Shown here piece after piece: positions 1-8,383 of a stretch of DNA of 64,000 bases. The stretch comes from Candidatus Gastranaerophilales bacterium (lineage in GTDB: Bacteria > Cyanobacteriota > Vampirovibrionia > Gastranaerophilales > Gastranaerophilaceae). The translations under genes were made by a program, and so were the position numbers. The notes below the pieces were generated by a model. It was not told the DNA's origin and did not search any database. It was given only the letters and a program-made list of their open reading frames with translations. The stretch is from positions 1 through 64,000 of the forward strand of contig CALVED010000003.1 of assembly GCA_944326485.1 (NCBI GenBank), in the 5' to 3' direction. Positions within the stretch are counted from its first letter, which is position 1; every line of letters begins with the position of its first letter.

Positions 1-91
1 TCGGAAGGGGGTGTAATTCAAACATAAAGCCGAATTTCGGCAGAAAAATAATTTTTCAAATGTCCCATTAAAACCCACTTCCTTATAAATT

Positions 92-164
92 TGGGCAGTA
101 CTGGACTCGAACCAGCGACCTCCACAATGTCAATGTGATGCGCTACCAACTGCGCTAACCGCCC
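92..164 (-). tRNA. tRNA-Val (anticodon GAC)
   Basis: Read on the minus strand this folds as a full cloverleaf. The acceptor stem GGGCGGT pairs with ACTGCCC, T8-A9 is followed by a GCGC D-stem, the anticodon stem TCACA/TGTGG carries the loop TTGACAT (anticodon GAC), and the T-loop is TTCGAGT. The discriminator base is A and CCA is not encoded. It lies 15 bp from tRNA-Asn in the same orientation, so the two are probably co-transcribed. Its 3' trailer matches that of the tmRNA at 57 kb. Confidence 0.95.
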
Positions 165-179
165 AATCTTTAAAAAAAA

Positions 180-251
<72 letters not shown>

Positions 252-363
252 ATATCTTATTTTATACTATCATTTAAATTTTTATTGTAAATACTTTTTT
301 ATTCTTTTACAATGTTATATTTTCATGATTAAAAATGTTACTAGACTTAGTTTATGAGAATTT

Positions 364-439
364 AGCTCACTTAAAAATAAAGTTTTTTAATAGTATTGAA
401 AAAATTTCACTTTCACTTTCTGCTAATCATGATTTTTTT
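364..439. repeat. Copy 1 of a dispersed ~76-nt repeat with hairpin ends
   Basis: This non-coding stretch upstream of pdxJ resembles 26984-27060. Both begin AGCT-n-ACT, continue with an AAAG-T5 tract, then an A6-TT(T)CAC arm, and close with a TGA-(A)T6-7 arm. The loop is also similar (CTTTC-n-G/T-n-TAATC or TTATC). The rest of 252-508 has only AT-rich DNA and the pdxJ promoter. It could be a terminator-like repeat or a small RNA family; two copies only are seen. Confidence 0.4.
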
Positions 440-508
440 ATGACTAGATAAGCATTGTATTTATTATAAAATAACAATATAATTAATAAGTATAGTGGAG
501 ATTAATAA

Positions 509-1225
509 ATGTTATTAGGTGTAAATATTGACCATGTAGCTACATTGAGAAATGCTAGAGGTGAGTTCGAACCTTCGGTTTTAGAAGCAGCTAAAGTGTG
601 TGTAAACGCAGGAGTTCATGGAATTACTGCTCATTTAAGAGAGGATAGAAGACATATTGTTGATTATGATGTTTTTTCACTGCGTCATGATATAAAATGT
701 AGATTAAATCTTGAAATGGCTGCTACTTATGAAATGAAAAAAATTGCATTAGAACTTATGCCGGATGCTTGTTGTATTGTTCCTGAAAAAAGAGAAGAAG
801 TTACGACTGAAGGTGGATTAGATGTATATTCTCAAAAAGATAAAATAAAAGAATTTGTTAAACCATTAATAGATGCTGGTATTAAAGTAAGTTTGTTTAT
901 AGATCCTGAAAGAGAACAAGTAAGTGCTGCATCTGATACAGGTGTTGAATATATAGAACTTCATACTGGTGCATACTCTAGAGCTTTTGGTTCGAAAAGG
1001 GAAGAAGCTGAATTCTTTAAGCTTAGACAAGCAGCCTCTCTTGCAAATTTACTTGGATTAAAAGTTAATGCTGGGCACGGATTAAATTATAAAAATGTTC
1101 ATAGAATGCATGAACTTGATTCGATTGAAGAATTGAATATCGGTCATAGTATAATTTCTCGTGCTATTTTTGTTGGACTTGATTCTGCAGTTAAAGAGAT
1201 GATGAATTTAATTTACAAAAATTAA
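509..1225 (+). CDS. pdxJ: Pyridoxine 5'-phosphate synthase PdxJ
   Basis: PdxJ condenses 3-amino-2-oxopropyl phosphate with 1-deoxy-D-xylulose 5-phosphate to give pyridoxine 5'-phosphate, the last ring-closing step of the DXP-dependent vitamin B6 pathway in the cytosol. The protein (238 aa, full family length) starts with the hallmark LGVNIDHVATLRNARG, and keeps GITAHLREDRRHI (residues 39-51), NLEMAAT, and the C-terminal NAGHGLNYKN and ELNIGHSIISRA phosphate-binding segments. A ribosome site GGAG lies 8 nt before the ATG. It is transcribed alone, after a 257-bp non-coding gap behind the divergent tRNAs. Confidence 0.97.
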   Translation: MLLGVNIDHVATLRNARGEFEPSVLEAAKVCVNAGVHGITAHLREDRRHIVDYDVFSLRHDIKCRLNLEMAATYEMKKIALELMPDACCIVPEKREEVTTEGGLDVYSQKDKIKEFVKPLIDAGIKVSLFIDPEREQVSAASDTGVEYIELHTGAYSRAFGSKREEAEFFKLRQAASLANLLGLKVNAGHGLNYKNVHRMHELDSIEELNIGHSIISRAIFVGLDSAVKEMMNLIYKN

Positions 1226-1299
1226 TAAATTCTCTAAAATAGTCAAAAATAATCTTTTATGTGTTTTAATAGGTTATCCAATAGAAAAGTGGGGTAAAT

Positions 1300-1824
1300 A
1301 TGTCTGAAGTATTTAATAATATGCCGTTAACGAATACAGCAAATTATCAGCCAACTAAACCTTTACAGCAAGAGCAAACTGCTAAGATTACTGTTAAATC
1401 GGCAATTTCTGCATCTAATCCTATAGATAAACAAGAAAATGATTCTGTTGAAATTTCTGCTGCAAATTCAACCAATGTTCAAAATAAAACAGAAAAGAAA
1501 GGTCCAATAAAAACACTTAAAACTTTTATTGCTAATGTTAAAAAATTCTTTTCTACCACTGGTGAGTATGCAAAAGGTACTTTAAAAGGAATTACAACTG
1601 GCGCAGTTGCTGGTTCAGTTGTTTATACAGGTGGTGCAATTATTAATTCTGTAAAATCTAAAGCAGCTCAAAAGGCAGGAAAAGAAGCATCTAAGATTCC
1701 TAATAAGTTGCTTGCTGGCATTGTTGCCGTTGGTGCTTTGGCTGCTAATATATGGACTGCATCATTAAATGCTACGGAAAAACAATCTGCAATTGATCAT
1801 AGATGGACAGGACATAATCAATAA
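1300..1824 (+). CDS. Hypothetical protein with two hydrophobic segments
   Basis: I do not recognise this 174-aa protein. The first 65 residues are polar, rich in Asn, Thr and Gln and probably disordered. A basic stretch (K-K-F-F, about 78-85) precedes two Gly/Ala-rich hydrophobic segments at about 95-115 and 137-155, which look like membrane helices or a glycine-zipper hairpin. There is no signal peptide. A ribosome site (GTGGGG) precedes the ATG, and a strong terminator follows, so it is a single-gene unit. The polar N-terminus resembles other lineage-specific proteins in the window but lacks the S-F-x-G motif. Confidence 0.7.
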   Translation: MSEVFNNMPLTNTANYQPTKPLQQEQTAKITVKSAISASNPIDKQENDSVEISAANSTNVQNKTEKKGPIKTLKTFIANVKKFFSTTGEYAKGTLKGITTGAVAGSVVYTGGAIINSVKSKAAQKAGKEASKIPNKLLAGIVAVGALAANIWTASLNATEKQSAIDHRWTGHNQ

Positions 1825-1852
1825 TTATAAATGTATTTAAAATTGTAATTAT

Positions 1853-1889
1853 AAAACAGGCTTTTTATTTAAGCCTGTTTTATTTTTTG
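1853..1889 (+). terminator. Rho-independent terminator
   Basis: Ten-base-pair stem AAACAGGCTT/AAGCCTGTTT with a short T-rich loop, followed by TATTTTTT. It closes the transcript of the hypothetical gene that ends at 1824. Confidence 0.9.
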
Positions 1890-1939
1890 TATATTATGTT
1901 ATAATTTTTCTTGTATTTAGATGTTTAATCGGAGGTATT

Positions 1940-2698
1940 ATGAATAGAATTGAAAGATTTAAAAATGATTTAGCAGAAAAAAGAGCAATTAAAATTATTG
2001 CTGGTATTGATAATTTTAATTCAGAATCTGTAAAAAATGTTGTTAGTGCTGCAGAAATGGGTGGTGCTAGTGCTGTTGATATTTGTTATGATAAAGATAT
2101 CATTTCTATGGTTAAAGATATGACATCTCTTCCAATTTTTGTATCTTCAATTGTTCCGGCTGAGCTTGCTAATGCTGTAGAATTAGGTGCTGATGCTATT
2201 GAAGTTGGTAATTTCGATGCGTTGTATAAAAAAGGTACAAGAGTTACTGCTAATGAAGTTCTTGATATTGTAAGAGAAACTTTAAGTCTTTTAAATGGTA
2301 AAGAAACATTCATTTGTGTTACTGTTCCAGGTCATATTGATATATCAGAACAAGTTTCTTTAGCTATGAAATTAGAGGAAATGGGTATTGATTTAATTCA
2401 AACAGAAGGTGCTGCTACAGTTACTCCTTCTAAAGCAGGTGCAAGAGGTTTATTACAAACAGCAGAAGTTTCTATTTCTAATACAATTGAACTTGTTAGA
2501 AATGTTTCAATTCCTGTAATGACTGCTTCAGGAATTACAACTACAACTGCTCCTTTGGCATTTGCATCTGGTGCTAGCGCTGTTGGTGTTGGTTCTTGTG
2601 TAAATAAATTGAATTCTACAATTGCTATGGTTGCTGTTGTTAGATCTCTTGTTGAATCTGTTTCAAGATCCGTTAGCAGACAATTATCTAATGTTTAA
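1940..2698 (+). CDS. ycf23: DUF561 / Ycf23-family TIM-barrel-like protein
   Basis: Member of the DUF561 (Ycf23) family, found mainly in cyanobacteria and plastids; its function is not established. The 252-aa protein has the alternating strand/helix pattern of a phosphate-binding TIM barrel: IIAGIDNFN (19-27), GGASAVDICYD (42-52), GADAIEVGNFDALYKKG, LIQTEGAATVTPSKAG, VMTASGITTTTAPLAFASGASAVGVGSCVN. The last block resembles an HisF/ThiG-like phosphate site. A strong ribosome site (GGAGG) lies 5 nt before the ATG. It stands alone between two terminators. It is one of the clearest hints that the genome belongs to the cyanobacterial lineage. Confidence 0.85.
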   Translation: MNRIERFKNDLAEKRAIKIIAGIDNFNSESVKNVVSAAEMGGASAVDICYDKDIISMVKDMTSLPIFVSSIVPAELANAVELGADAIEVGNFDALYKKGTRVTANEVLDIVRETLSLLNGKETFICVTVPGHIDISEQVSLAMKLEEMGIDLIQTEGAATVTPSKAGARGLLQTAEVSISNTIELVRNVSIPVMTASGITTTTAPLAFASGASAVGVGSCVNKLNSTIAMVAVVRSLVESVSRSVSRQLSNV

Positions 2699-2709
2699 TA
2701 TTTATTTTA

Positions 2710-2736
2710 TGAGGGGTTTTATACCCCTCATTTTTT
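2710..2736 (+). terminator. Rho-independent terminator
   Basis: Stem TGAGGGG/CCCCTCA with loop TTTTATA and a following T6 run, immediately after the ycf23 stop codon. Confidence 0.92.
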
Positions 2737-2748
2737 AGGGAGTTTTTC

Positions 2749-3798
2749 TTGCCTTCTTTTAATGTTGATAATTATAAATTCAAATTACTTTCTTTTGATG
2801 AGCTTGTTATTAATCTTGATAGACTTTCTCGTTTTAAGCCACCTGAAGATTCTTATAATAGAGTTTTTTATTCAATTTTATCTAAGTGTTTAATTTCTCC
2901 TAATTATTCTAAATCCCAATTAGAAGAGCTTCCTGTTAGCATTATTTCAAGTTTAGTTAAGTTAATCTGGAATAAATCAGTAATGAATTTATTCCCAAGT
3001 TATGAAAATAATTTTCAAGTAAATAAAGCTTTAAAATATTTATCTACTTTACCATTTAAAAACATTGATTCAAATACTAAAGTATTATTAAATACAAAAC
3101 TGTTTATTTCTCCTGTTCTTGAGCATATAAGTTATGATACTGCTCCTCTAAATCTTAAATTTTTAATAAAGGTAAATTCTTCTTATAATTTTGATAAGCC
3201 TTTTTACAAAAATGATATTGATTCTTTTAGAAGAAAATATTCTTTAAAATTTCCGATTAAAAAAGTTTTGATTGTCGAAGGGATAACAGAAGAAAATTTA
3301 ATACCTGTTTTTGCAAATAAGTTAGGATTTAATTTTGATAAAGAAGGTATTTTTGTTTTAGGTGCCGGTGGTAAAAGTAAAAGTCCTGATTTATATCTTA
3401 AATTGAAGGATAAACTTAATATACCAATTATTTTATTGTTCGATTCTGATGCAAAATCAATATGTTTATCTTTAAATAATTTAATTTTGAAAAAAGATAA
3501 AATAATTTTAATTAAAAATGGAGAATTTGAAGATATTCTTTCTTTAAATCTGATAAAACGAGCTTTAAATTCTGAGTACGAAACTTGTTTGCCTATTATT
3601 AAAGATGATTTGCATATTTTTAATAAAATGTGTGATAATCTTGAATATTTTTATAGAACAAGAAATATTGGTGAGTTTAAAAAATCAAAGTTTTCCAAGA
3701 TTATTGCTAAAAATATAAAATATCCTACTGATATTACAAATGATGTAAAAGAAATTATTTATGCATTGATTGACAAAAAAAAAGGAGATTTTTTATAA
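2749..3798 (+). CDS. Stand-alone OLD-type TOPRIM domain protein
   Basis: The C-terminal half carries a TOPRIM fold of the OLD-nuclease type: KVLIVEGITEENLIPVFA (about 172-189, with the catalytic Glu in V-E-G), LGAGGKSK (204-211) and LLFDSDAK (229-236, the D-x-D metal site). TOPRIM domains bind Mg2+ and act in nucleases, primases and topoisomerases. No ATPase half is present, unlike full OLD proteins. The N-terminal ~170 residues are unrecognised and helical. The start is TTG: no in-frame ATG fits and an AGGGAG ribosome site lies 6 nt upstream. A terminator overlaps the stop. It probably acts on nucleic acid; its role (repair, RNA processing or defence) is unknown. Confidence 0.75.
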   Translation: MPSFNVDNYKFKLLSFDELVINLDRLSRFKPPEDSYNRVFYSILSKCLISPNYSKSQLEELPVSIISSLVKLIWNKSVMNLFPSYENNFQVNKALKYLSTLPFKNIDSNTKVLLNTKLFISPVLEHISYDTAPLNLKFLIKVNSSYNFDKPFYKNDIDSFRRKYSLKFPIKKVLIVEGITEENLIPVFANKLGFNFDKEGIFVLGAGGKSKSPDLYLKLKDKLNIPIILLFDSDAKSICLSLNNLILKKDKIILIKNGEFEDILSLNLIKRALNSEYETCLPIIKDDLHIFNKMCDNLEYFYRTRNIGEFKKSKFSKIIAKNIKYPTDITNDVKEIIYALIDKKKGDFL

Positions 3799-3812
3799 TC
3801 TCCTTTTTTTAT
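3781..3812. terminator. Bidirectional terminator between convergent genes
   Basis: Stem AAAGGAGATT/AATCTCCTTT flanked by an A-run on the left and a T-run on the right. It overlaps the stop codon of the TOPRIM gene and can also stop transcripts of the minus-strand gene ending at 3822. Confidence 0.9.
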
Positions 3813-3821
3813 AATTATAAT

Positions 3822-4328
3822 TTATTTTCGTTCAGCACCTTCGGCTAAAATTCCAGCATGTTTTATAAAATCTTCCGGTGTGATATATTCTTTTACAAAG
3901 TTAAGTAAGTCTTTTGTTTGTTTTAGGTTTAATTCAGGATTATCATAATTGCTGAAATACAAATTAGTTAAACCTTCTTCAACATCTTCTTTTGGTAATT
4001 TTTGAATAGCATCTCTTGATTTTCCGGAAAGTATTTGTGTTGTTATGAATTCTGCATTAGTTTTAGCATTTTTACTACATCCGTATGCACTGCATAAGTC
4101 TTTGAAATTTTCCCCTTTTGATAACATTGTGCTTAGTGTTGATCTTCTAAATAAACCTTGTTTTCTAAACATATCTGAATTTAAAAAGGAGTTATTTTGG
4201 TAGCCAAATGTATCTGCTGACTCTCTTCCTAAACTATTTAATCTTGCAAATCCAAAAGATGGTGTAGATTTTGTAGTATTATTAATACTTTTTACATTTT
4301 GAACACTTGGTGAAATTTTTGTTATCAT
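3822..4328 (-). CDS. Hypothetical protein with N-terminal PSFGF leader motif
   Basis: Unrecognised 168-aa protein without signal peptide or membrane helix. The first 30 residues are polar (Ser, Asn, Thr, Lys) and end in STPSFGF (about 22-28). Three other proteins here share this layout (6848-8287, 14293-14952, 57703-58695). The remainder is predicted helical, with two Cys in CSAYGCSKN (about 79-87). The ribosome site reads AGTTAGGAGT before the ATG. It is convergent with the TOPRIM gene and just upstream of proA on the same strand, but 59 bp of AT-rich DNA separate them. Its function is unknown. Confidence 0.7.
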   Translation of the reverse strand: MITKISPSVQNVKSINNTTKSTPSFGFARLNSLGRESADTFGYQNNSFLNSDMFRKQGLFRRSTLSTMLSKGENFKDLCSAYGCSKNAKTNAEFITTQILSGKSRDAIQKLPKEDVEEGLTNLYFSNYDNPELNLKQTKDLLNFVKEYITPEDFIKHAGILAEGAERK

Positions 4329-4386
4329 TTTAAACTCCTAACTTTTAACTGTTTATATAAAAATCATAAAAATATTTTTTGTTATT

Positions 4387-5682
4387 TTATAATTTTTTAT
4401 TAAAATGTCTTTTTCCAGTTGTAAAATCATCAACAATATCACCATTGCCATAAAGTTTATATTTATATATAGTTAAACCGTCAAGTCCAACTGGACCTCT
4501 TGCGTGAGTTTTATTTGTAGAAATTCCTACTTCCGCACCAAAACCATATCTGAAACCATCGGCAAATCTTGTAGATATGTTTTTATATACGCCAGCTGAA
4601 TCAACATATTTCATAAATTTTTCTGCATTTTCTTCATTTTCAGTTATTATAGAATCTGTATGACCGGATCCGTATTTATTTATGTGTTCTATTGCTTCTT
4701 CTAAGGTTTTTACTTGTTTTATAGATACAATTTTATCTCCATATTCTGTTGACCAATCTTCTTCTTTTGCTTCATCCGTGTTTGGTGCTATTTTTAACAA
4801 ACTTTTATCTGCTTTAACTTTTACACCGTTTTTTATTAATTCATCAATAAGTTTTATATATATTCTTTCAATTGCCTTTTCATGAATTAGAATTGTTTCA
4901 ACTGAATTGCAAGCACTTGGGTATTGGCATTTTGCATCAATACATATTTTTATTGCTTTATTTATATCAGCCGATTCATCTATATATATGTGACAAATAC
5001 CTTCATCGTGGCCTAATACTGGTATCTTTGTATTTGATTTTATATATTTTACTAGTGCTTTTGAACCTCTGGGTATTATTAAATCAATATATTCATCAAG
5101 TTTAAGAAGTTCTTTTACATCTTCTCTTGAATATATTAAATTAACCATATCGATAGGAAAATTTTGTATATTCTTCAATGCATTTTTTATGATTTCGAAA
5201 ATAGTTTTATTTGTTTGTGTTGCTTCTTTTCCGCCTTTTAATATTACTGCATTTGAAGATTTGATTGCGAGGGCTGTTATTTGAGATATAACGTCTGGTC
5301 TGGCTTCGAAAATAACACTAATCAAACCAATTGGACAGCTTACTTTTTTTAAAGTAATACCATCAGCTATTTCTCTTTCCCATATTACATTATTTACTGG
5401 GTCTTCTAGTTTTACAATGTCTTTTACACCTTGTATCATATCTCTTAGTTTATTATCATCTAACTTTAGTCTGTTGTATGTTGATTCTGATAATTCACCT
5501 TGTGATACAAGAATTTTTGCAGTTTCTAAATCTTTTTTGTTTGCTTCAATTATTTGCTCTCTATTTATTTCTATTTCATTTGATATTTTAATTAAAGCTT
5601 CATTTTTTATTTTTTCGCTCAATTGAAGTGCTCTTATTGATGCTTCTTTTGCTAATTTCGCAATTTCAATAATTTCTGACAT
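4387..5682 (-). CDS. proA: Gamma-glutamyl phosphate reductase ProA
   Basis: ProA reduces gamma-glutamyl 5-phosphate with NADPH to glutamate 5-semialdehyde, the second step of proline synthesis. The 431-aa protein is an aldehyde-dehydrogenase-superfamily enzyme of normal length. Visible are PIGLISVIFEARPDV (117-131), the cofactor segment ILKGGKEA (147-154), PRGSKALV, and the catalytic cysteine in QYPSACNSVET (Cys258). The C-terminus has GFGAEVGISTNKTHARGPVGL. It starts 8 nt after proB stops, so proB-proA form one operon, as expected for enzymes that pass a labile intermediate. Confidence 0.97.
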   Translation of the reverse strand: MSEIIEIAKLAKEASIRALQLSEKIKNEALIKISNEIEINREQIIEANKKDLETAKILVSQGELSESTYNRLKLDDNKLRDMIQGVKDIVKLEDPVNNVIWEREIADGITLKKVSCPIGLISVIFEARPDVISQITALAIKSSNAVILKGGKEATQTNKTIFEIIKNALKNIQNFPIDMVNLIYSREDVKELLKLDEYIDLIIPRGSKALVKYIKSNTKIPVLGHDEGICHIYIDESADINKAIKICIDAKCQYPSACNSVETILIHEKAIERIYIKLIDELIKNGVKVKADKSLLKIAPNTDEAKEEDWSTEYGDKIVSIKQVKTLEEAIEHINKYGSGHTDSIITENEENAEKFMKYVDSAGVYKNISTRFADGFRYGFGAEVGISTNKTHARGPVGLDGLTIYKYKLYGNGDIVDDFTTGKRHFNKKL

Positions 5683-5690
5683 TTTTACTC

Positions 5691-6824
5691 CTATAATAAT
5701 GCAATGTTATCTTTTGTAATTATTGCATCATAATTTTTATGACCTAGTATTTCATAAATATTATCAGAGTGCATTCCTATTATTTTTTTGCAATCTGTTG
5801 AGTCATAATTTGCAATACCTCTCGCAAATTCATTATTATATTCATCAAGTATAGATACAACATCTCCTCTTGAAAAAATACCTTTGACTTTAGTAACCCC
5901 AATTGCTAATAAACTTTTGTCCTCTTTCGTTACTGCTTTTTTTGCACCTTCATTAACTATAATTTGACCTGTAATATTAGTCGCAAAAGCAATCCACCTT
6001 CTTTTCTGTGAAAGCTGTTCTGCAGGATAAAATATTGTTCCCATTTTTTCTCCTGAGAATAATCTTTTTATAATTTGTGGTGATTTACCATTTACTATAG
6101 TTACAAAACCTCCGGAATGAGTTACTACTTTTGCTGCTTCCAGTTTTGTTCTCATTCCGCCTCTTCCTCCTTTTGAGGCTGAATGTGCGTAGTTTTCTAT
6201 TTCTTGAGTTACTTCTTTTACTTCTGGTATTAGTTTTGCATTAGGATTTTCTTTTGGATTATCATTGTATAATCCATCTATATCTGAAAGAATTACTAAT
6301 AAATCCGCATCTAATTTACTTGCTACAAGCGCAGATAGTTTGTCATTATCTGAAAAGCTAACTCCATATAGAGGATTTCCTGTCTCTGCAAGCTCTGTTA
6401 CAGAAACTGTATCATTTTGATTAATTACGGGTATTACTTTTAGTTCCAAAAGTGTATTAAGTACGTTACTCAAGCTTAAATACCTTACTCTATTTGAAAA
6501 ATCATCTTCTGTTAAAAGTATTTGAGCTGTATTAATAGAATATTTATTAAATCCATCTTCATATATGCTCATTAGTTGACATTGTCCAACTGCAGCACAA
6601 GCTTGTTTTATAGATAAACTTTCGCCTGAATCTACATTTAACTTTTTTGAACCAAGTCCTACTGCTCCTGAAGTTATTATTATTATCTCTTTTCCTTTTC
6701 TGTGTAACTTAGATATATCCTCTATAAAAGAATATATTCTTGAAAGAGATATTTCTTTATCTTCATTTCTTAATACATTTGTTCCAAATTTAAATACTAT
6801 TCTTTTTACTTTATTTATATTCAT
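5691..6824 (-). CDS. proB: Glutamate 5-kinase ProB with PUA domain
   Basis: ProB phosphorylates glutamate with ATP to give gamma-glutamyl phosphate, the feedback-inhibited first step of proline synthesis. The 377-aa protein has the amino-acid-kinase domain (FKFGTNVLR, ITSGAVGLG, NQNDTVS, LSDIDGLYNDNP, KGGRGGMRTKLEAA) and a C-terminal PUA domain at about 280-365 (GAKKAVTKEDKSLLAIGVTKV), the usual long form. It leads the proBA operon. No ribosome site is seen; a TATAAT box lies 9 nt before the ATG, so the mRNA probably has almost no leader. Confidence 0.97.
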   Translation of the reverse strand: MNINKVKRIVFKFGTNVLRNEDKEISLSRIYSFIEDISKLHRKGKEIIIITSGAVGLGSKKLNVDSGESLSIKQACAAVGQCQLMSIYEDGFNKYSINTAQILLTEDDFSNRVRYLSLSNVLNTLLELKVIPVINQNDTVSVTELAETGNPLYGVSFSDNDKLSALVASKLDADLLVILSDIDGLYNDNPKENPNAKLIPEVKEVTQEIENYAHSASKGGRGGMRTKLEAAKVVTHSGGFVTIVNGKSPQIIKRLFSGEKMGTIFYPAEQLSQKRRWIAFATNITGQIIVNEGAKKAVTKEDKSLLAIGVTKVKGIFSRGDVVSILDEYNNEFARGIANYDSTDCKKIIGMHSDNIYEILGHKNYDAIITKDNIALL

Positions 6825-6839
6825 AGTGAAATAATTATA
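6825..6839 (-). promoter_or_regulatory. -10 box of a near-leaderless proBA promoter
   Basis: TATAAT at 6839-6834 on the minus strand, followed by 9 nt and then the proB ATG. Transcription would start 0-3 nt before the start codon. No Shine-Dalgarno sequence is present. Confidence 0.5.
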
Positions 6840-6847
6840 TCACAAAG

Positions 6848-8287
6848 CTATTCACTATAATATGAGATTATATTTTTTGTGTTTAAATTTAATTTTTCTC
6901 TCATTTCATCAAAAAGTTTTCTTGCATTATTATCAAAAGTTATATTGCCGTCTTCGTCCACATTCCTTTTTATTGTTGAAATCATTTCATAAGGAAGATT
7001 TGAATATTTCCCTTGTTTTATTGCTTTCATTGCGTTAGAAAAATCTTTTTGAGTCCCTAAATCAGACCAAGTTTCTTGGTCAGAAATAATATGAAGTTTC
7101 ATCTTTAAGCTGTTTCCTTTTTCATCCTTTATTTCACCTGCTTGTATAGCTTTTAATGCTTTTGCTATTATCATTGATGAAAAATCATATCCTTTATCTG
7201 TGTTAAAGAAATAATCAGGATTTTCTGTGTATTTATCTTTTATCCACTCCAATACATAAGGAGATATTACATAAGGGCCTACTGCTGATAGACATTTATT
7301 ATCACCAAGCTCTTCTATTACACAGCTGTTTATGTAATATTCATCTTTTGGTTTTTCTACAAATTCTTTTATTTCTCCATTTTCTAATGAATCAATTTTT
7401 ACTATACTTAATGATTTTGTTTGTGATTTGTCTACTGGTATTGTGGTTATTGTAAATGCAGAATTATTTTCTTCATGTGTTTTCATTAATTTTGCTACAT
7501 CAATATCTGAAAAATTATCGCCCCAGCTGAATACTATAGGCTTTTTTGTTGAAAGTTGATTTGTTCTTAAAGCTTCTAAGAATGCATATGCGCTGCCTTG
7601 AGCAGGTTTGACTCTAACTAGGTCGAACATTCTGTCAAGTTTTCCTGTTTTAGTAAAATTTGTTATTACTGATTGAACAAGTGACATTTTTTTTTCGTTA
7701 AGTTCTGCCGGTATTATTGATGCAGGCTTTGTAACACCTCCTTGGAGTGTTGTTATATCTCTATATCTTGTTCCATCGCCATCACTTGGTATGAAAAAAT
7801 TATAATCTTCTTTTATTTCATTATTTTGATCAGAATATTGTTCTGTTATTTTGGAATGCATTCCTTCCATCCAATATCGAATATATTCTTCTTGCATTCT
7901 ATAGTCTATTCTTCCATCTTCTTGTCTTATGCTTCCATATAATCGTCCTTTAAAGCTTGGAGTTCTCTGTCCCTTCTTTTTTATACCAATATACATTGTG
8001 TCTGATTTTATTTCACTCTCCGGTGTTATTAGCATTTTTAGATGCTTATATTCGGGAAGTTTTGATTCAACTATAAATTTCGATCCTACTTTTTCATTTG
8101 AAAGATTTCTTGTTAATATAAAATATTCACCAGCATTGCCGCCCATTACAAGTCTTTCGCCATTAATTCCTTTCGGAGTTATACCATATCGGCATTCAAC
8201 TTTATTTCTTTTTTTTACCGGTTCATTCTTTTCGCCTGAAAAATATAAATAACTTTTTATGTAAGGATTAATAGCAGAAATTTTCAT
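6848..8287 (-). CDS. Nucleotidyltransferase-like protein with leader motif YFSGEKN
   Basis: The central region resembles sugar-nucleotide pyrophosphorylases (NTP_transferase fold): SDGDGTRYRDIT (172-183) and GGVTKPASIIPA (187-198) match the G-x-G-T-R...K-P-A nucleotide-binding signature, and SWGDNFSDIDVA, EFVEKPKDEYYIN and a late GTQKDFSNAM match substrate-site segments. The true start is ATG at 8287 (M-K-I-S): GAGAGG lies 11 nt upstream, whereas the upstream GTG at 8299 would sit directly on it. The first ~20 residues (MKISAINPYIK...YFSG) form the leader shared with three other proteins. It lies 24 bp upstream of proB. The activated sugar is unknown. Confidence 0.75.
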   Translation of the reverse strand: MKISAINPYIKSYLYFSGEKNEPVKKRNKVECRYGITPKGINGERLVMGGNAGEYFILTRNLSNEKVGSKFIVESKLPEYKHLKMLITPESEIKSDTMYIGIKKKGQRTPSFKGRLYGSIRQEDGRIDYRMQEEYIRYWMEGMHSKITEQYSDQNNEIKEDYNFFIPSDGDGTRYRDITTLQGGVTKPASIIPAELNEKKMSLVQSVITNFTKTGKLDRMFDLVRVKPAQGSAYAFLEALRTNQLSTKKPIVFSWGDNFSDIDVAKLMKTHEENNSAFTITTIPVDKSQTKSLSIVKIDSLENGEIKEFVEKPKDEYYINSCVIEELGDNKCLSAVGPYVISPYVLEWIKDKYTENPDYFFNTDKGYDFSSMIIAKALKAIQAGEIKDEKGNSLKMKLHIISDQETWSDLGTQKDFSNAMKAIKQGKYSNLPYEMISTIKRNVDEDGNITFDNNARKLFDEMREKLNLNTKNIISYYSE

Positions 8288-8383
8288 AAATACACACACC
8301 TCTCGCAGAAATACATTTTTATACTACAATAGATATGTTTTTAATATAAGATGTATATAGAAAATTGAAACTTTATTTTACAA

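Noticed and set aside
1-91. Short palindrome GCCGAATTTCGGC at 29-41 as a terminator
   Set aside because: The perfect arms leave only one unpaired base, which cannot close a loop, and no T-run follows in a useful place. The rest of 1-91 is tRNA trailer and unassigned DNA.
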